64,000 nucleotides of DNA from Salinibius halmophilus (lineage in GTDB: Bacteria; Pseudomonadota; Gammaproteobacteria; Pseudomonadales; Natronospirillaceae): NCBI RefSeq assembly GCF_003577475.1, contig NZ_QPEP01000012.1, positions 109,405-173,404 of the forward strand, given 5' to 3'. The notes beneath the pieces were generated by a model. It worked only from the letters and a program-made list of their open reading frames with translations. It ran no database searches and was not told the DNA's origin. The translations under genes and the position numbers were made by a program. The stretch's first letter is position 1; each line of letters begins with the position of its first letter. Positions 54,493 to 63,916 of the stretch are shown piece after piece.

Positions 54493-56003
54493 GCCAGCGT
54501 CAGGTCGATCCCGGCGCTAGCTAATATCTCTGCTTCGCTTATTAAATCGGCCGCAAGCAGAGGATACTGTTCAAGCTCGCCTGGGTTAAAGCTCAGCGTG
54601 AACGCCTTTGCTTCGCCAGTAATTCCTGGCAAATGCAGCTCATCGGATTTGCGCGCTCGGTTAAGGGTGAGCGCTAGGCGAAATAATAGCGTCAGCTGCC
54701 AAAGCCCTTCTGGTGCTTGTTGTGTGATTGGAAGTGACTTAAGCGAGAATTTCTTGCGCGCCGCATTGACCATAGCAGCTAGTACTTGCTGCTCCTGTTG
54801 GCTAAAGCCTGCGATGTCAGAGTTGGCGATGATGTAGGCGCTATGCTTATGAAACCCTGAATGATTAATATCCAAGCCAATCTCAAATAACTGTGCTGCC
54901 CAGTGTAGCCATTTTTTAGCACTTGGGTCGTCTATCTGCCAATCTTCTTTTACCTGCTGCCATAAAGCAATGGCACTGTCACCGACACGCTGGGCATGGT
55001 CTTGGTCGACATGAAAGCGCTTGCTTAAGCTCATGACGGCGCTATCGCGCACATCAAAATTGTCAAAGCGGCCCAAAAACTCATAAAGCAGCCCTTCACG
55101 TAAAGCCATAGGAGACGGCTGCATTTGCTCAATATTCAACGCATCAAAGACCGATTTGAGCACCAAGGCGCCACCGTAAAAAACAGGCTCTCGGTCGCTA
55201 TTTAGGCCCTTTAAACCAAGATTGTGGATATCACCTGAATCGATCCCAGCTTGCACAATTTGATCGAGCCCCGCTTTGCTGATGACCCCTTCTTCCGAAA
55301 AGCCCATTGCAGCACATACTTTGGCGACGGCTTTAATGGTGCCAGAAGCCCCTAGGGCAGACTCCCAATCATGACGTTGCAAAGGCTTTAGTACAGGTTC
55401 AATCTGTTGAGCGCAGTAAGTTAGTGCTCGCTTAACGCGCTTTTTGTCAATTTTGCCATCATCAAAGTAGCGCCTTGTTAGCATCACGCATCCCATTGAT
55501 AACGACTCTTTGTAGCGAACCGAACGCTCGTTGCCAACAATTAGTTCAGTTGAGCCTCCGCCAATATCACAAACAAGTCGTTTGCCCTCTACACTTGCCA
55601 ACCCATGTACCACCCCTAAATAAATCAAGCGCGCTTCTTCGCCACCAGAAATGATTTCAATAGGGTGTCCAAGTGCTTGTTCGGCGCTAGCTAGGAATTG
55701 CTCGCTATCTACTACTTCACGCAAGGTTTTAGTGCCAACGGCCTTGACTGAGCCACGGCGAAAGTCGGTGAGTCGCTCACCAAAACGGGCCAAGCATTCT
55801 AAAGCACGCTGCTGGGCGTCATCACTCAGTGAACCATCATCTTGCAAACCGAAGCCTAGGCGAACAGGCTCTTTTAGCCGATCGATGACTTTCCAGGTAT
55901 CGTGCTCGCGTTCAGCAATAATCATATGGAAGCTGTTGGAGCCCAAATCCAAGGCGGCAACTTTATTTGGCTGGCTATGAAACAGATCGCTTAATAAAAA
56001 CAT
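54489..56003 (-). CDS. ppx: Exopolyphosphatase
   Basis: Releases phosphate from the ends of polyphosphate, and may also hydrolyse pppGpp. The 504-residue protein has the two actin-like phosphate loops (AALDLGSNSFHMIIAE and LVCDIGGGSTELIVG) and a C-terminal HD-type helical domain. It is monocistronic and convergent with pepP. Together with ppk1 it completes the polyphosphate cycle in this window. Confidence 0.96.
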   Translation of the reverse strand: MFLLSDLFHSQPNKVAALDLGSNSFHMIIAEREHDTWKVIDRLKEPVRLGFGLQDDGSLSDDAQQRALECLARFGERLTDFRRGSVKAVGTKTLREVVDSEQFLASAEQALGHPIEIISGGEEARLIYLGVVHGLASVEGKRLVCDIGGGSTELIVGNERSVRYKESLSMGCVMLTRRYFDDGKIDKKRVKRALTYCAQQIEPVLKPLQRHDWESALGASGTIKAVAKVCAAMGFSEEGVISKAGLDQIVQAGIDSGDIHNLGLKGLNSDREPVFYGGALVLKSVFDALNIEQMQPSPMALREGLLYEFLGRFDNFDVRDSAVMSLSKRFHVDQDHAQRVGDSAIALWQQVKEDWQIDDPSAKKWLHWAAQLFEIGLDINHSGFHKHSAYIIANSDIAGFSQQEQQVLAAMVNAARKKFSLKSLPITQQAPEGLWQLTLLFRLALTLNRARKSDELHLPGITGEAKAFTLSFNPGELEQYPLLAADLISEAEILASAGIDLTLA

Positions 56004-56143
56004 CTAATAACTCATCTTGAAAATGGGAAGCAGCAAAGCAAGGCCCAGAAGAAACAGATTTTGCACTGCTTTGGCTAGGCTAGCAAAACCCGTAAACTAA
56101 TCAGCAATAAGTAAGCATTGCACAGTTTAGGATAAATTTGGTT

Positions 56144-56581
56144 ATGAAAGTTTTATTGCAGCGAGTTAGCAGCGCTAGTGTCACGGTGGATGAGCGTATA
56201 GTGGGTAGTATTAACCAAGGATTGTTATTGCTGGTTGGGGTGGAAAAAGGTGATGACGAGGCCAAGGTTAATAAGGCAGTAGAGAAAGTGTTGAACTATC
56301 GGGTGTTCGCCGACGCTGATGACAAAATGAACTGCTCGCTGCTAGATGTGCAAGGCGAGCTACTCGTGGTGTCGCAGTTTACCTTGGCCGGTGATACGCG
56401 CAAAGGTCGCCGGCCTAGCTTCAGCACGGCCGCTCCCCCAGCAGAAGGGGAGCGTTTATTTAACTTATTTGTTGAAACTTGTTGCCGCCACCCTTGTAAA
56501 GTTGAAACCGGCGAGTTTGGGGCCAATATGGCTGTTGCATTAGTTAACGATGGGCCGGTCACGTTTTTGATTGAGACCTGA
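56144..56581 (+). CDS. dtd: D-aminoacyl-tRNA deacylase
   Basis: Removes D-amino acids mischarged on tRNA. The 145-residue protein carries both active-site motifs, SQFTLAGDTRKGRRPSF and NDGPVTFLIET (the usual Gly-cisPro being G-P). The start is ATG 56144, two codons inside a longer TTG-start frame. Confidence 0.96.
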   Translation: MKVLLQRVSSASVTVDERIVGSINQGLLLLVGVEKGDDEAKVNKAVEKVLNYRVFADADDKMNCSLLDVQGELLVVSQFTLAGDTRKGRRPSFSTAAPPAEGERLFNLFVETCCRHPCKVETGEFGANMAVALVNDGPVTFLIET

Positions 56582-56598
56582 TGGCTAGCACCTGTTTG

Positions 56599-57324
56599 CT
56601 AGTTTGGGTCGCCGAAATACTCCTTGTACAAAGCATCAAAAAAACCATCATTTGTCATGGCTTGTAGTGCCGCTTCAATTTTGTCTTTTTCTGCTACTAG
56701 TTGACGCTGTTCGGTGAAACCATAATAAAGGTCGATGCGCTCTGCTGGCTGCCAAGGTGCCTTGGCTAGCCCCAAGTCCGGACGCTGCATGAGCTCGTAA
56801 TCGACTTGGCAATCGGTGCCAATGAGTAGCTCAATATTACCGCGCGAGACCATCTGTAGTAGCTGCTCTTCGCGGGCCGTGCTTACTTTAAAAAGCTGCT
56901 CATCGTTGTCAAATCGTGGGAAGTAAGCACTGTCGCGAACATAACCGATGCGGTGCTGGTAAAGGTCTTCATAGGTATTTATGGTGTCTGTGATGCTTGC
57001 ATCACCATAAAACCCTGGGCGGCAGCTTTTGTACACATAGTAAAGGTAGTCGGTATACTCGTCACGCTCGCGTGTATAAGCTAAGCCAACCATCAGATCG
57101 GATTCGCCATATTCAATCGACCTTAATGCACGTGCCCATGGCATACGCTCAACGCTGAATTCAATACCGGTTCGCTGTGCAACTTCTGCTAACACATCAA
57201 TATCGTAGCCAACAATTTCTCCATCCACTTCCATGCGAAACGGTGGCCATACATCCGTTGCTACTGTCAGCGTTTGTGCCGCAACGCCCAGTGGCAGCAG
57301 TGCCAGTAAGGCTAATGACTTCAT
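56599..57324 (-). CDS. Periplasmic solute-binding protein, family 3
   Basis: The 241-residue protein has a signal peptide (MKSLALLALLPLGVAAQ). It shows the family 3 pattern TVATDVWPPFRMEVDGEIVG, then GYDIDVLAEVAQRTG and RALRSIEYGESDLMVGL. Two cysteines (SCRPG and TDCQVD) may form a disulfide. Such proteins bind amino acids for ABC importers or feed signalling proteins. No transporter genes are adjacent. The start at 57324 gives the proper signal peptide. Confidence 0.85.
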   Translation of the reverse strand: MKSLALLALLPLGVAAQTLTVATDVWPPFRMEVDGEIVGYDIDVLAEVAQRTGIEFSVERMPWARALRSIEYGESDLMVGLAYTRERDEYTDYLYYVYKSCRPGFYGDASITDTINTYEDLYQHRIGYVRDSAYFPRFDNDEQLFKVSTAREEQLLQMVSRGNIELLIGTDCQVDYELMQRPDLGLAKAPWQPAERIDLYYGFTEQRQLVAEKDKIEAALQAMTNDGFFDALYKEYFGDPN

Positions 57325-57357
57325 AAAAAACACCGTTTGCTAATGCTCACTGAAAGT

Positions 57358-58305
57358 TTAGTTGATGAATCTAAAAATATCTTCTGTGGCATGCAGCAAT
57401 GCGTCGCGCATGTTGTCATCACTGCTAGAATGCCCGGCTGCGGGTACCCAGCGAAGTTCTGCCGCTGGCCAGGCGTTGGCTAACAACTGTGCTTGTGCTG
57501 GTGGCGTGACCAGGTCGTATCGGCCTTGCACTATGATACAAGGCACATCTTGCAGAACACTAAGGTGCTCTAGCAGAGGCGAATCAAGAAAACAGCCATT
57601 GACCATGTAGTGCGCCGATATCTTTGCCATCGGTAAATTTTCGCTGTGCTCTTTTAGTGTTTCAGACAGCTTAGGGTTAGGTAGGAGTGTTGCAGCAGCG
57701 GTTTCGTAGCGCATCCATTCTTTCGCAGCACGCGCTTCAAGAAGTTCGTCGTTGCCGGTCATAGCATTCAGATAATGCTGTAACAAGGGTTGTCCAGCTT
57801 TGCCATCGGCAAACTCACTAAAACGTTGCCAGCCATCTGGATTCATCGCCGCCATGCCACCCGAGTACAGCCAAGCTAGATCTTCTGGGCGCGCTAAAAA
57901 TACACCGCGCAACACCATGCCCAGTACATGTTCGGGGTGAGCAATCGCGTAGGCCAACGACAGCGTTACCCCCCAAGAACCACCAAATAGCAGCCACTGA
58001 TCAATGTTTAAATGATCACGCAACTGTTCCATGTCAGAAATTAAATGTGGCGTTGTATTGCATTGAATTTCTGCGTGCGGGCGTGATTGACCGCAGCCAC
58101 GCTGGTCAAACAATACTATGCGATACAATTTTGGATCAAAAAATCGTCGCATAAGTGGGCTAGTACCACCACCAGGGCCGCCATGCACGACCAATACCGG
58201 TATGCCCTGCGGATTGCCAGATTCTTCATAATACACTTCATGCCCATCGCCTACCGCTAGGTAGCCACTTTGGTTGGGTTGGATATCTGGAAACAATGCC
58301 CGCAT
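57358..58305 (-). CDS. pip: Proline iminopeptidase
   Basis: Serine peptidase of family S33 that cleaves N-terminal proline. The alpha/beta-hydrolase core has VVHGGPGGGTSPLMRRFFD (oxyanion loop), DQRGCGQSRPH, the nucleophile elbow GGSWGVTLSLAYA, and the late catalytic His in PAAGHSSSD. Its 315 residues are normal. The start has GGA upstream. It may work with PepP on proline-rich peptides. Confidence 0.96.
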   Translation of the reverse strand: MRALFPDIQPNQSGYLAVGDGHEVYYEESGNPQGIPVLVVHGGPGGGTSPLMRRFFDPKLYRIVLFDQRGCGQSRPHAEIQCNTTPHLISDMEQLRDHLNIDQWLLFGGSWGVTLSLAYAIAHPEHVLGMVLRGVFLARPEDLAWLYSGGMAAMNPDGWQRFSEFADGKAGQPLLQHYLNAMTGNDELLEARAAKEWMRYETAAATLLPNPKLSETLKEHSENLPMAKISAHYMVNGCFLDSPLLEHLSVLQDVPCIIVQGRYDLVTPPAQAQLLANAWPAAELRWVPAAGHSSSDDNMRDALLHATEDIFRFIN

Positions 58306-58412
58306 AGCAGTCCTTGTTGAGTTAATTTGAATGGGTTAGTCAAATTGTTTCGCGGTGAACGCGCGACGTTATTGCTACATTAAAGCAAATTCTCCAAAAA
58401 AGGCAGATTTGC

Positions 58413-59375
58413 ATGGGACTTTTAGTGGACGGTCAGTGGCAAGATAAATGGTACGACACGAAAAAGTCGGATGGCCGCTTTGTGCGCGAAGACGCTCAGT
58501 TTCGACATTGGTTGCAAGCTGATCCTGATAGTGAGTTCCCTGCTCAGTCTGGGCGGTATCATTTATATGTCAGCCTAGCTTGCCCCTGGGCGCACAGAAC
58601 CCTAATAATGCGCGAACTGAAGGGGTTAGCGGACTATATCGATGTTTCGGTTGTGCACCCGGATATGCTCGAGAATGGTTGGGAGTTTCATGGCCCAGAT
58701 ATTGGTTCGCCAGCATTGGTTGGGGACCAGCTTCATGGCAGCCAGTTTATGCATGAGGTGTATACCAGAGCAAAACCTGATTACAGCGGTCGCGTCACCG
58801 TACCTGTGGTGTGGGATAAACAAAAAAACACCATAGTATCAAATGAGTCGGCCGAGATTATCCGCATGTTTAACTGTGCCTTCAACGACCTAACCGGCAA
58901 TACGGATGACTATTACCCGCAAGTGTTGCGTGGCGACATTGATGAGATCAACGAGTTTGTTTACCACAACATCAATAATGGCGTGTACAAAACCGGATTT
59001 GCCACAACAACCGAGGCGTATCATGAAGCATTTGATTCGCTCTTTGCAGCACTCGACAAAATTGAGCAGCGCTTGCAGGGCAAACAGTGGTTGGTTGGTG
59101 AGCAAATGACCGAAGCGGATATTCGCTTATTTACCACCTTGGTTCGTTTTGATGCGGTCTATGTAGGGCATTTTAAATGCAATAAAAAGCGCATTGCAGA
59201 TTATCCAAACCTGCAAGCCCTCGTGGAGCGCATGTATGCCAATCCGGCGATCGCTCGCACCACCGACTTAGCCCACATAAAGCGCCACTATTACTTTAGT
59301 CACCGCATGATCAACGCTACGGGAATCGTACCAAAAGGGCCAGAGCTACCTTGGTATTATGGCCCTTGGATTTAA
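58413..59375 (+). CDS. yqjG: Glutathionyl-hydroquinone reductase (xi-class GST)
   Basis: The 320-residue protein reduces glutathionyl-hydroquinones. The active-site cysteine is Cys57 in LYVSLACPWAHR. WDKQKNTIVSNESAEIIRMF and the C-terminal helical domain with TEADIRLFTTLVRFDAVYVG are characteristic. It ends HRMINATGIVPKGP near the C-terminus, as family members do. Stand-alone gene. Confidence 0.94.
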   Translation: MGLLVDGQWQDKWYDTKKSDGRFVREDAQFRHWLQADPDSEFPAQSGRYHLYVSLACPWAHRTLIMRELKGLADYIDVSVVHPDMLENGWEFHGPDIGSPALVGDQLHGSQFMHEVYTRAKPDYSGRVTVPVVWDKQKNTIVSNESAEIIRMFNCAFNDLTGNTDDYYPQVLRGDIDEINEFVYHNINNGVYKTGFATTTEAYHEAFDSLFAALDKIEQRLQGKQWLVGEQMTEADIRLFTTLVRFDAVYVGHFKCNKKRIADYPNLQALVERMYANPAIARTTDLAHIKRHYYFSHRMINATGIVPKGPELPWYYGPWI

Positions 59376-59399
59376 AGCTAATGCCACGTCCTACTCTGC

Positions 59400-60341
59400 C
59401 TATATAAACCCTAATGTTCTTAGGGTGAGCAAACCTAGGGTGGTTGAGAAGGCCGTAAAGATGGTGGTCATGGCAATGATGTCGGCTGCTAGGTCGGCAT
59501 CGCCCTGCATCTGATGCGCCATGACAAAACTAGCGGCAGCCGTTGGCGCTGCAATCATTAGGTACATAATGCCTAGGCTCTCGCCGCGAAAACCCAGCAA
59601 AATTCCGGTAATCACTGCAAAAGCGGGTACCAGCACAAGTTTGCTCACTGTCGCCCAGATGAGAAGCTTGCGATTGCCTTTGAGCCGGCCTAGGTTTAGC
59701 GAGCCACCAATGCAAAGCAGTGCTAACGGTAGCGTCATATCGGCTAGGTAGCGGCCACTGGTCATCATCCATTGTGGCAGTCTTAGTTCCAATAATGCCA
59801 GTAGCAAACCAATGGCAATGGCAATTATTAATGGATTAGTTGCCATCGACTTCAGCATTTGCAGCAACAAGTTTTGATTCGGCTGGCGCTGGGCGGCGCT
59901 TAGAACGATTACGGCAAGTATATTGTAAACAATGGTCATCAGCGCTAGGTAAACCCCAGCCGGGGCCAGAATGCCATCACCAAAAGCATTCACTACCGAA
60001 GCCAAGCCAACAATGCCCATATTTGAGCGAAACGCACCTTGCACAAATACGCCGCGCTGAGCGCCTTTTAGCGACCGGCTAAAGCCCCACAACAAAGCAA
60101 CCGCCGCGCCAATAATCAAGGTGGCGCTAATAATTAGGCTGGGTTGCACCAACGCCATTACGTCGGACGTAGCAACATTTAGGAACAATAAACAAGGCAG
60201 GGTAACGTTAAAAACCAGTTTCGAGCCCGACTGAATAAAATCCTCGCTAAGCATGGCACGCTGGCGAAACCAGTAGCCGAGCAACAACATAAACAAAATA
60301 GGGCTAGTAACAGACAGCGAGAAGGCTAATGCTTGCAGCAT
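59400..60341 (-). CDS. AEC family transporter
   Basis: The 313-residue inner-membrane protein has about ten helices in two halves, like auxin-efflux-carrier relatives. The N-terminal half has TSPILFMLLLGYWFRQRAML and the pattern LPCLLFLNVA. The central NMGIVGL motif (FRSNMGIVGLA) and the C-terminal half with GGSLNLGRLKGN are also typical. CGGAG precedes the start. The substrate is unknown; family members export or import small carboxylates. Confidence 0.9.
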   Translation of the reverse strand: MLQALAFSLSVTSPILFMLLLGYWFRQRAMLSEDFIQSGSKLVFNVTLPCLLFLNVATSDVMALVQPSLIISATLIIGAAVALLWGFSRSLKGAQRGVFVQGAFRSNMGIVGLASVVNAFGDGILAPAGVYLALMTIVYNILAVIVLSAAQRQPNQNLLLQMLKSMATNPLIIAIAIGLLLALLELRLPQWMMTSGRYLADMTLPLALLCIGGSLNLGRLKGNRKLLIWATVSKLVLVPAFAVITGILLGFRGESLGIMYLMIAAPTAAASFVMAHQMQGDADLAADIIAMTTIFTAFSTTLGLLTLRTLGFI

Positions 60342-60510
60342 TTATGGGCTCCGGTGCAAGTATAAGATCACTAGGTTTATATGCTACCAGTTAATTACCA
60401 ATGGAACGCTGACTTATTGCAGCAATTTTCGCTTACAGACTACAAGTATGCTGTAACCTGCCGTCAATGCGTTAGTGTAAAGTAGCTTTGAAACAGAAAG
60501 GAGTTGAGCT

Positions 60511-62853
60511 ATGCCACAAGAATCGTTTTTAGATTTAGCGGAAAAGAGCCTCTCGAATGGAGCAAAAAGAGGGGTTTTACATCTTTATCATGATGGCGAT
60601 GAGTTTAATGGCCGCCATGTGGACGTAGATGGCGCTATGTTGCTCAACTTTGGTTCCTGTTCTTATTTAGGGTTAGAGAAGCACCCCACACTAGTAGATG
60701 CTTGCTGTCGAGCGGCTAAAGCCTATGGCACGCAATTGTCGTCATCGCGTGCTTACATGTCTTCTGGCCAGTACCGGCGCCTAGAAACTTTATTATCTGA
60801 TTTGTTTGCTAAGCCTGTGTTAGTCACACCTACAACGTCACTTGGCCACCTTGCGGCATTCCAATCATTAATTGAGCCTCATGATCTGATTGTATTAGAC
60901 CAACAGGCGCATGCGTCCTTGCATGCAGCGGCGCAATATATGAAGGGCGCTGGTGTGCAAACCCAGCTGATTCGACACAATAACTTGCAACAGCTCGAGC
61001 GTTTGTTAGTAAAGCATCGCCAACAAACCGTTTGGTACTGCTTAGACGGTGTTTATTCGATGTATGGTGATTGGGCACCAATTGAAGCACTTTATAAACT
61101 CGCCGATCAGTACCCACACTTGATGTTGTACGCCGATGATGCGCATGGTTTTAGTTGGTATGGTGAGCGTGGGTTGGGCACAGTTCGTGGGCGAGTTGAA
61201 CGCCATAAGCAGATGGTTCTGGCGGTATCGTTGAACAAAGCGTTTGGCTGTGCTGGCGGAGCGCTTGTGTTTGCCAATCAAGCGCAATACCAGCGAGTAC
61301 GCACTGTTGGCAATGCTTTGGTGTTTTCCGGGCCAATTCAACCGCCCATGTTAGGAGCGGCGATTGCTAGTGCAGAGCTGCACTTTACAACAGAGTTTGC
61401 CGCGTTGCAGTCAGAGCTTGCTGATAAGATCGCGCTGACCGAAAAGCTCATTGAGCATCACCAGCTACCTGATCTGTCGCATGCCAATACGCCAATTTTC
61501 TTTATCGCCATCAGTTCCCTAGAAGCTGGTTATGCTATTGTCAAAAACATGATGGCATCGGGTTTTTATCTCAACTTAGGGTTGTTTCCAGCGGTGTCTA
61601 TTCACCACACCGGCATCAGAATTACCATTAACAACCACCTAGCGCCAGATGACATCAAAGATATGATGGCCTGCTTAGCGGAATGTTATCAACGAGCCAG
61701 CAATGAATTTAAGATCACCGAGTCGGTATTAAGCCAAGCGTTTAAGCAATCTCTGCAATCGCCGTTGTTAGCCCAGCAGAGCGACAGCGAGCTGCGCCTA
61801 CAGGTGTTGGCTCAGATGCCCTATGATTGGGATGACTACTGCAGTGATGAAATGACCAAGAGCGGCAAGCTTGGCGCTATTCATGCTGCAATGAAAGGCC
61901 CAGAGCCAGAAAACCTCTGGCAGCTGAGATATATTCGTATCTACTTTGGTCAACAGTTGCTGCTACAAGCTGTGGTAACAAAGTCGCTTAACAAAACAGA
62001 TATGTTTATGCCTAAGCACATATCTGAAAAAGCTGAGCGTCTACGCCAGTCGGCGCCTTATGCATTTAGCCAGAACGTGCTAATGCTTGGAACGCCAATT
62101 AGTGAAGGCGAAGCAATCTGGGTCAACGACCATCATCGCTTATTCGAATCGGTTTTAGAGCTGTTTTGTCAGACCATGGTTTCGCTTAAAGAAACACTTG
62201 GATGCGAGGCAATTGTTCTACGTGATTTTTCAAAACAAGACACATTATTTAGCAAGCTATCGCAGTTAGGCTATTTGCCAGTACAGGTGCATGATAGACA
62301 TGTATTCGAGCAACCAGAAAGCTATATGACGGAGCAATACTTTGCTCGACTTGGGAAGAAAAATCGGCAGCACTGGCAAAAAAGTATCGGAAGTAATTTA
62401 CCAGCATTTCAGCAGCACGAGCTGACCGAGCTATCATCACTGCAACTTACCCAGTTTTATCAACAGTACTTAGAGGTGCAAGGTCGCGCTCGCGAGATCA
62501 CCTGTTTTGCTTTGCCTTTAGCCCTGTTTGCGCAGATGAATCAACTGCCCAATGCCGAGTGGCTGGTTGGTTATCATCAAGACCAACTAGCCTATGCAGT
62601 ATTGGTGTTGCGCATTAAAAAAGGTATTCAACCAATTGTGATTGGTATGGACTATCAGCTTCAGCCATTTGGCGTTTATCGTGTTGCCATGCACCATATA
62701 TACAGCCACGCCAAGGCATTAAACGCACAGCAAATTGATATGGGCTTTGGTGCAAGTTTTGAGAAGCGCCGCTTAGGGGCAACTCCGGTAGCGACTTATC
62801 ATTTGGTTCAGGTGGATGATCAGTTTGAAACACAGGCTCTTGAAGCTCTTTAA
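60511..62853 (+). CDS. Fused PLP-dependent oxoamine synthase and GNAT-like acyltransferase
   Basis: The 780-residue cytoplasmic protein has two parts. Residues 1-400 are a class II PLP enzyme of the alpha-oxoamine synthase group (KBL/SPT/BioF): NFGSCSYLGLEKHP, CLDGVYSMYGDWAPI, YADDAHGFSWYGERG, and the PLP lysine Lys243 in SLNKAFGCAGG. Residues from about 420 are a linker and a GNAT-like region (for example KKNRQHWQKSIGSNL, WLVGYHQDQLAYAVLVLRI, QIDMGFGASFEKRRLGA). One chain could thus condense an amino acid with an acyl thioester and acylate the product. AAGGAG precedes the start. The product is unknown. Confidence 0.85.
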   Translation: MPQESFLDLAEKSLSNGAKRGVLHLYHDGDEFNGRHVDVDGAMLLNFGSCSYLGLEKHPTLVDACCRAAKAYGTQLSSSRAYMSSGQYRRLETLLSDLFAKPVLVTPTTSLGHLAAFQSLIEPHDLIVLDQQAHASLHAAAQYMKGAGVQTQLIRHNNLQQLERLLVKHRQQTVWYCLDGVYSMYGDWAPIEALYKLADQYPHLMLYADDAHGFSWYGERGLGTVRGRVERHKQMVLAVSLNKAFGCAGGALVFANQAQYQRVRTVGNALVFSGPIQPPMLGAAIASAELHFTTEFAALQSELADKIALTEKLIEHHQLPDLSHANTPIFFIAISSLEAGYAIVKNMMASGFYLNLGLFPAVSIHHTGIRITINNHLAPDDIKDMMACLAECYQRASNEFKITESVLSQAFKQSLQSPLLAQQSDSELRLQVLAQMPYDWDDYCSDEMTKSGKLGAIHAAMKGPEPENLWQLRYIRIYFGQQLLLQAVVTKSLNKTDMFMPKHISEKAERLRQSAPYAFSQNVLMLGTPISEGEAIWVNDHHRLFESVLELFCQTMVSLKETLGCEAIVLRDFSKQDTLFSKLSQLGYLPVQVHDRHVFEQPESYMTEQYFARLGKKNRQHWQKSIGSNLPAFQQHELTELSSLQLTQFYQQYLEVQGRAREITCFALPLALFAQMNQLPNAEWLVGYHQDQLAYAVLVLRIKKGIQPIVIGMDYQLQPFGVYRVAMHHIYSHAKALNAQQIDMGFGASFEKRRLGATPVATYHLVQVDDQFETQALEAL

Positions 62854-62858
62854 ACTTG

Positions 62859-63461
62859 TTACAACCACCCTTGATCACGGGCAATGCGCGCGGCATCGAC
62901 GCGGTTCTGTGCACCGAGTTTTTGTATGCTTTCAGATAGGTAATTGCGCACCGTGCCCTCACTTAAGTGAATTTTTTCACTAATTTGTTGATTGCTTAAC
63001 CCCTCGCCGGCGAGGCGAAGCACTTGTCGTTCACGGTTGGTAAGCGGGTCTTCAACCTGCCAAGCTTGCAAGGCCATGCCGGGATCAATAACTAGCTCGC
63101 CGGCAATTATTTTAATAATTGCATCAGCGAGGTCATCGCTCTTGGCATCTTTTAGTAAGTAGCCTTTTACGCCAGCATCTAGGGCGCGGCGTAAGTACCC
63201 CTTGCGCGCAAAGGTCGTTAGTATCGCAACCGGTACATTAGGGTGATGTTTGTGCAGGTGTGCGGCAAGTTCAATGCCAGTCATCTCTGGCATTTCAATA
63301 TCGGTGAGCACAATATCGACTGGTTGCGATTCAACAAAGGCTAATGCTTCGATGCCATTGTGGCAGGTTGCAACAACATTACATTTTGGGTGCATGTTGA
63401 GCAGTGCGGCAAGCGCACCGGCAATTAGTGACTGGTCTTCGGCAATTAAGATATCAATCAT
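62859..63461 (-). CDS. NarL/DesR-type response regulator
   Basis: The 200-residue regulator has a receiver with AEDQ and phospho-acceptor Asp54 (IVLTDIEMPEMTG), then a LuxR helix-turn-helix (LTNRERQVLRLAGEGLSNQQ, then ISEKIHLSEGTVRNYLSES). The overall sequence is closest by eye to DesR, which controls membrane fatty-acid desaturation in Bacillus; the target here is unknown. It starts eight bases inside the end of the upstream kinase gene. Confidence 0.93.
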   Translation of the reverse strand: MIDILIAEDQSLIAGALAALLNMHPKCNVVATCHNGIEALAFVESQPVDIVLTDIEMPEMTGIELAAHLHKHHPNVPVAILTTFARKGYLRRALDAGVKGYLLKDAKSDDLADAIIKIIAGELVIDPGMALQAWQVEDPLTNRERQVLRLAGEGLSNQQISEKIHLSEGTVRNYLSESIQKLGAQNRVDAARIARDQGWL

Positions 63462-63916
63462 TGAGGTTTACCTCTATGTGCAAGCAGCAACCTTGCTGGC
63501 GATTCTGGTAGATGGCCGTTGCAAAAATGTGCTTGGCGCGCAGCTCAATATTGTTCATTCCATTGCCCGGTCGCGCATTAGCAATGCCTACTCCATTGTC
63601 GCAAACACTAATATGATAAGCATTGCCTTGATACTCACCTTTCAGGTCAACCTGTGTAGCCTGCGAGTGGCGAATCACATTAGTGACCGCTTCACGCAGT
63701 ATCAGACAAAGCGTGTTTTCAACTTCACCGCTGAGTGTGACTGGCTCGGCGCTTGCCTGTACGGCAATGCCTGCCGATTGCAGAGTTGCTTTGGCCATGT
63801 TGTACTCATGCTGCAAGCCACTGGCCTGATACCCAACTACCGCTTGGCGAACATCTTGTAAAAGCGTACGGGCAGCATGTCGGAATCTGTCAACATAGTT
63901 TTCACGCTTAAATTTT
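63454..63916 (-). pseudogene. DesK-like histidine kinase, C-terminal part only
   Basis: The open frame carries the end of the dimerisation helix (HAARTLLQDVRQAVVGYQ) and a complete ATP-binding domain (LREAVTNVIRHSQ, then DNGVGIANA). The phospho-acceptor His motif and membrane sensor that should precede it are missing. Going upstream, the frame reaches a TGA at 63919-63921 with no ATG or GTG start; the first possible starts are TTG 63816 and ATG 63798. A different frame ends with TAA at 63915-63917, as if another gene stops there. It looks like a kinase cut by a rearrangement, or an assembly join near the window edge. Confidence 0.65.
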
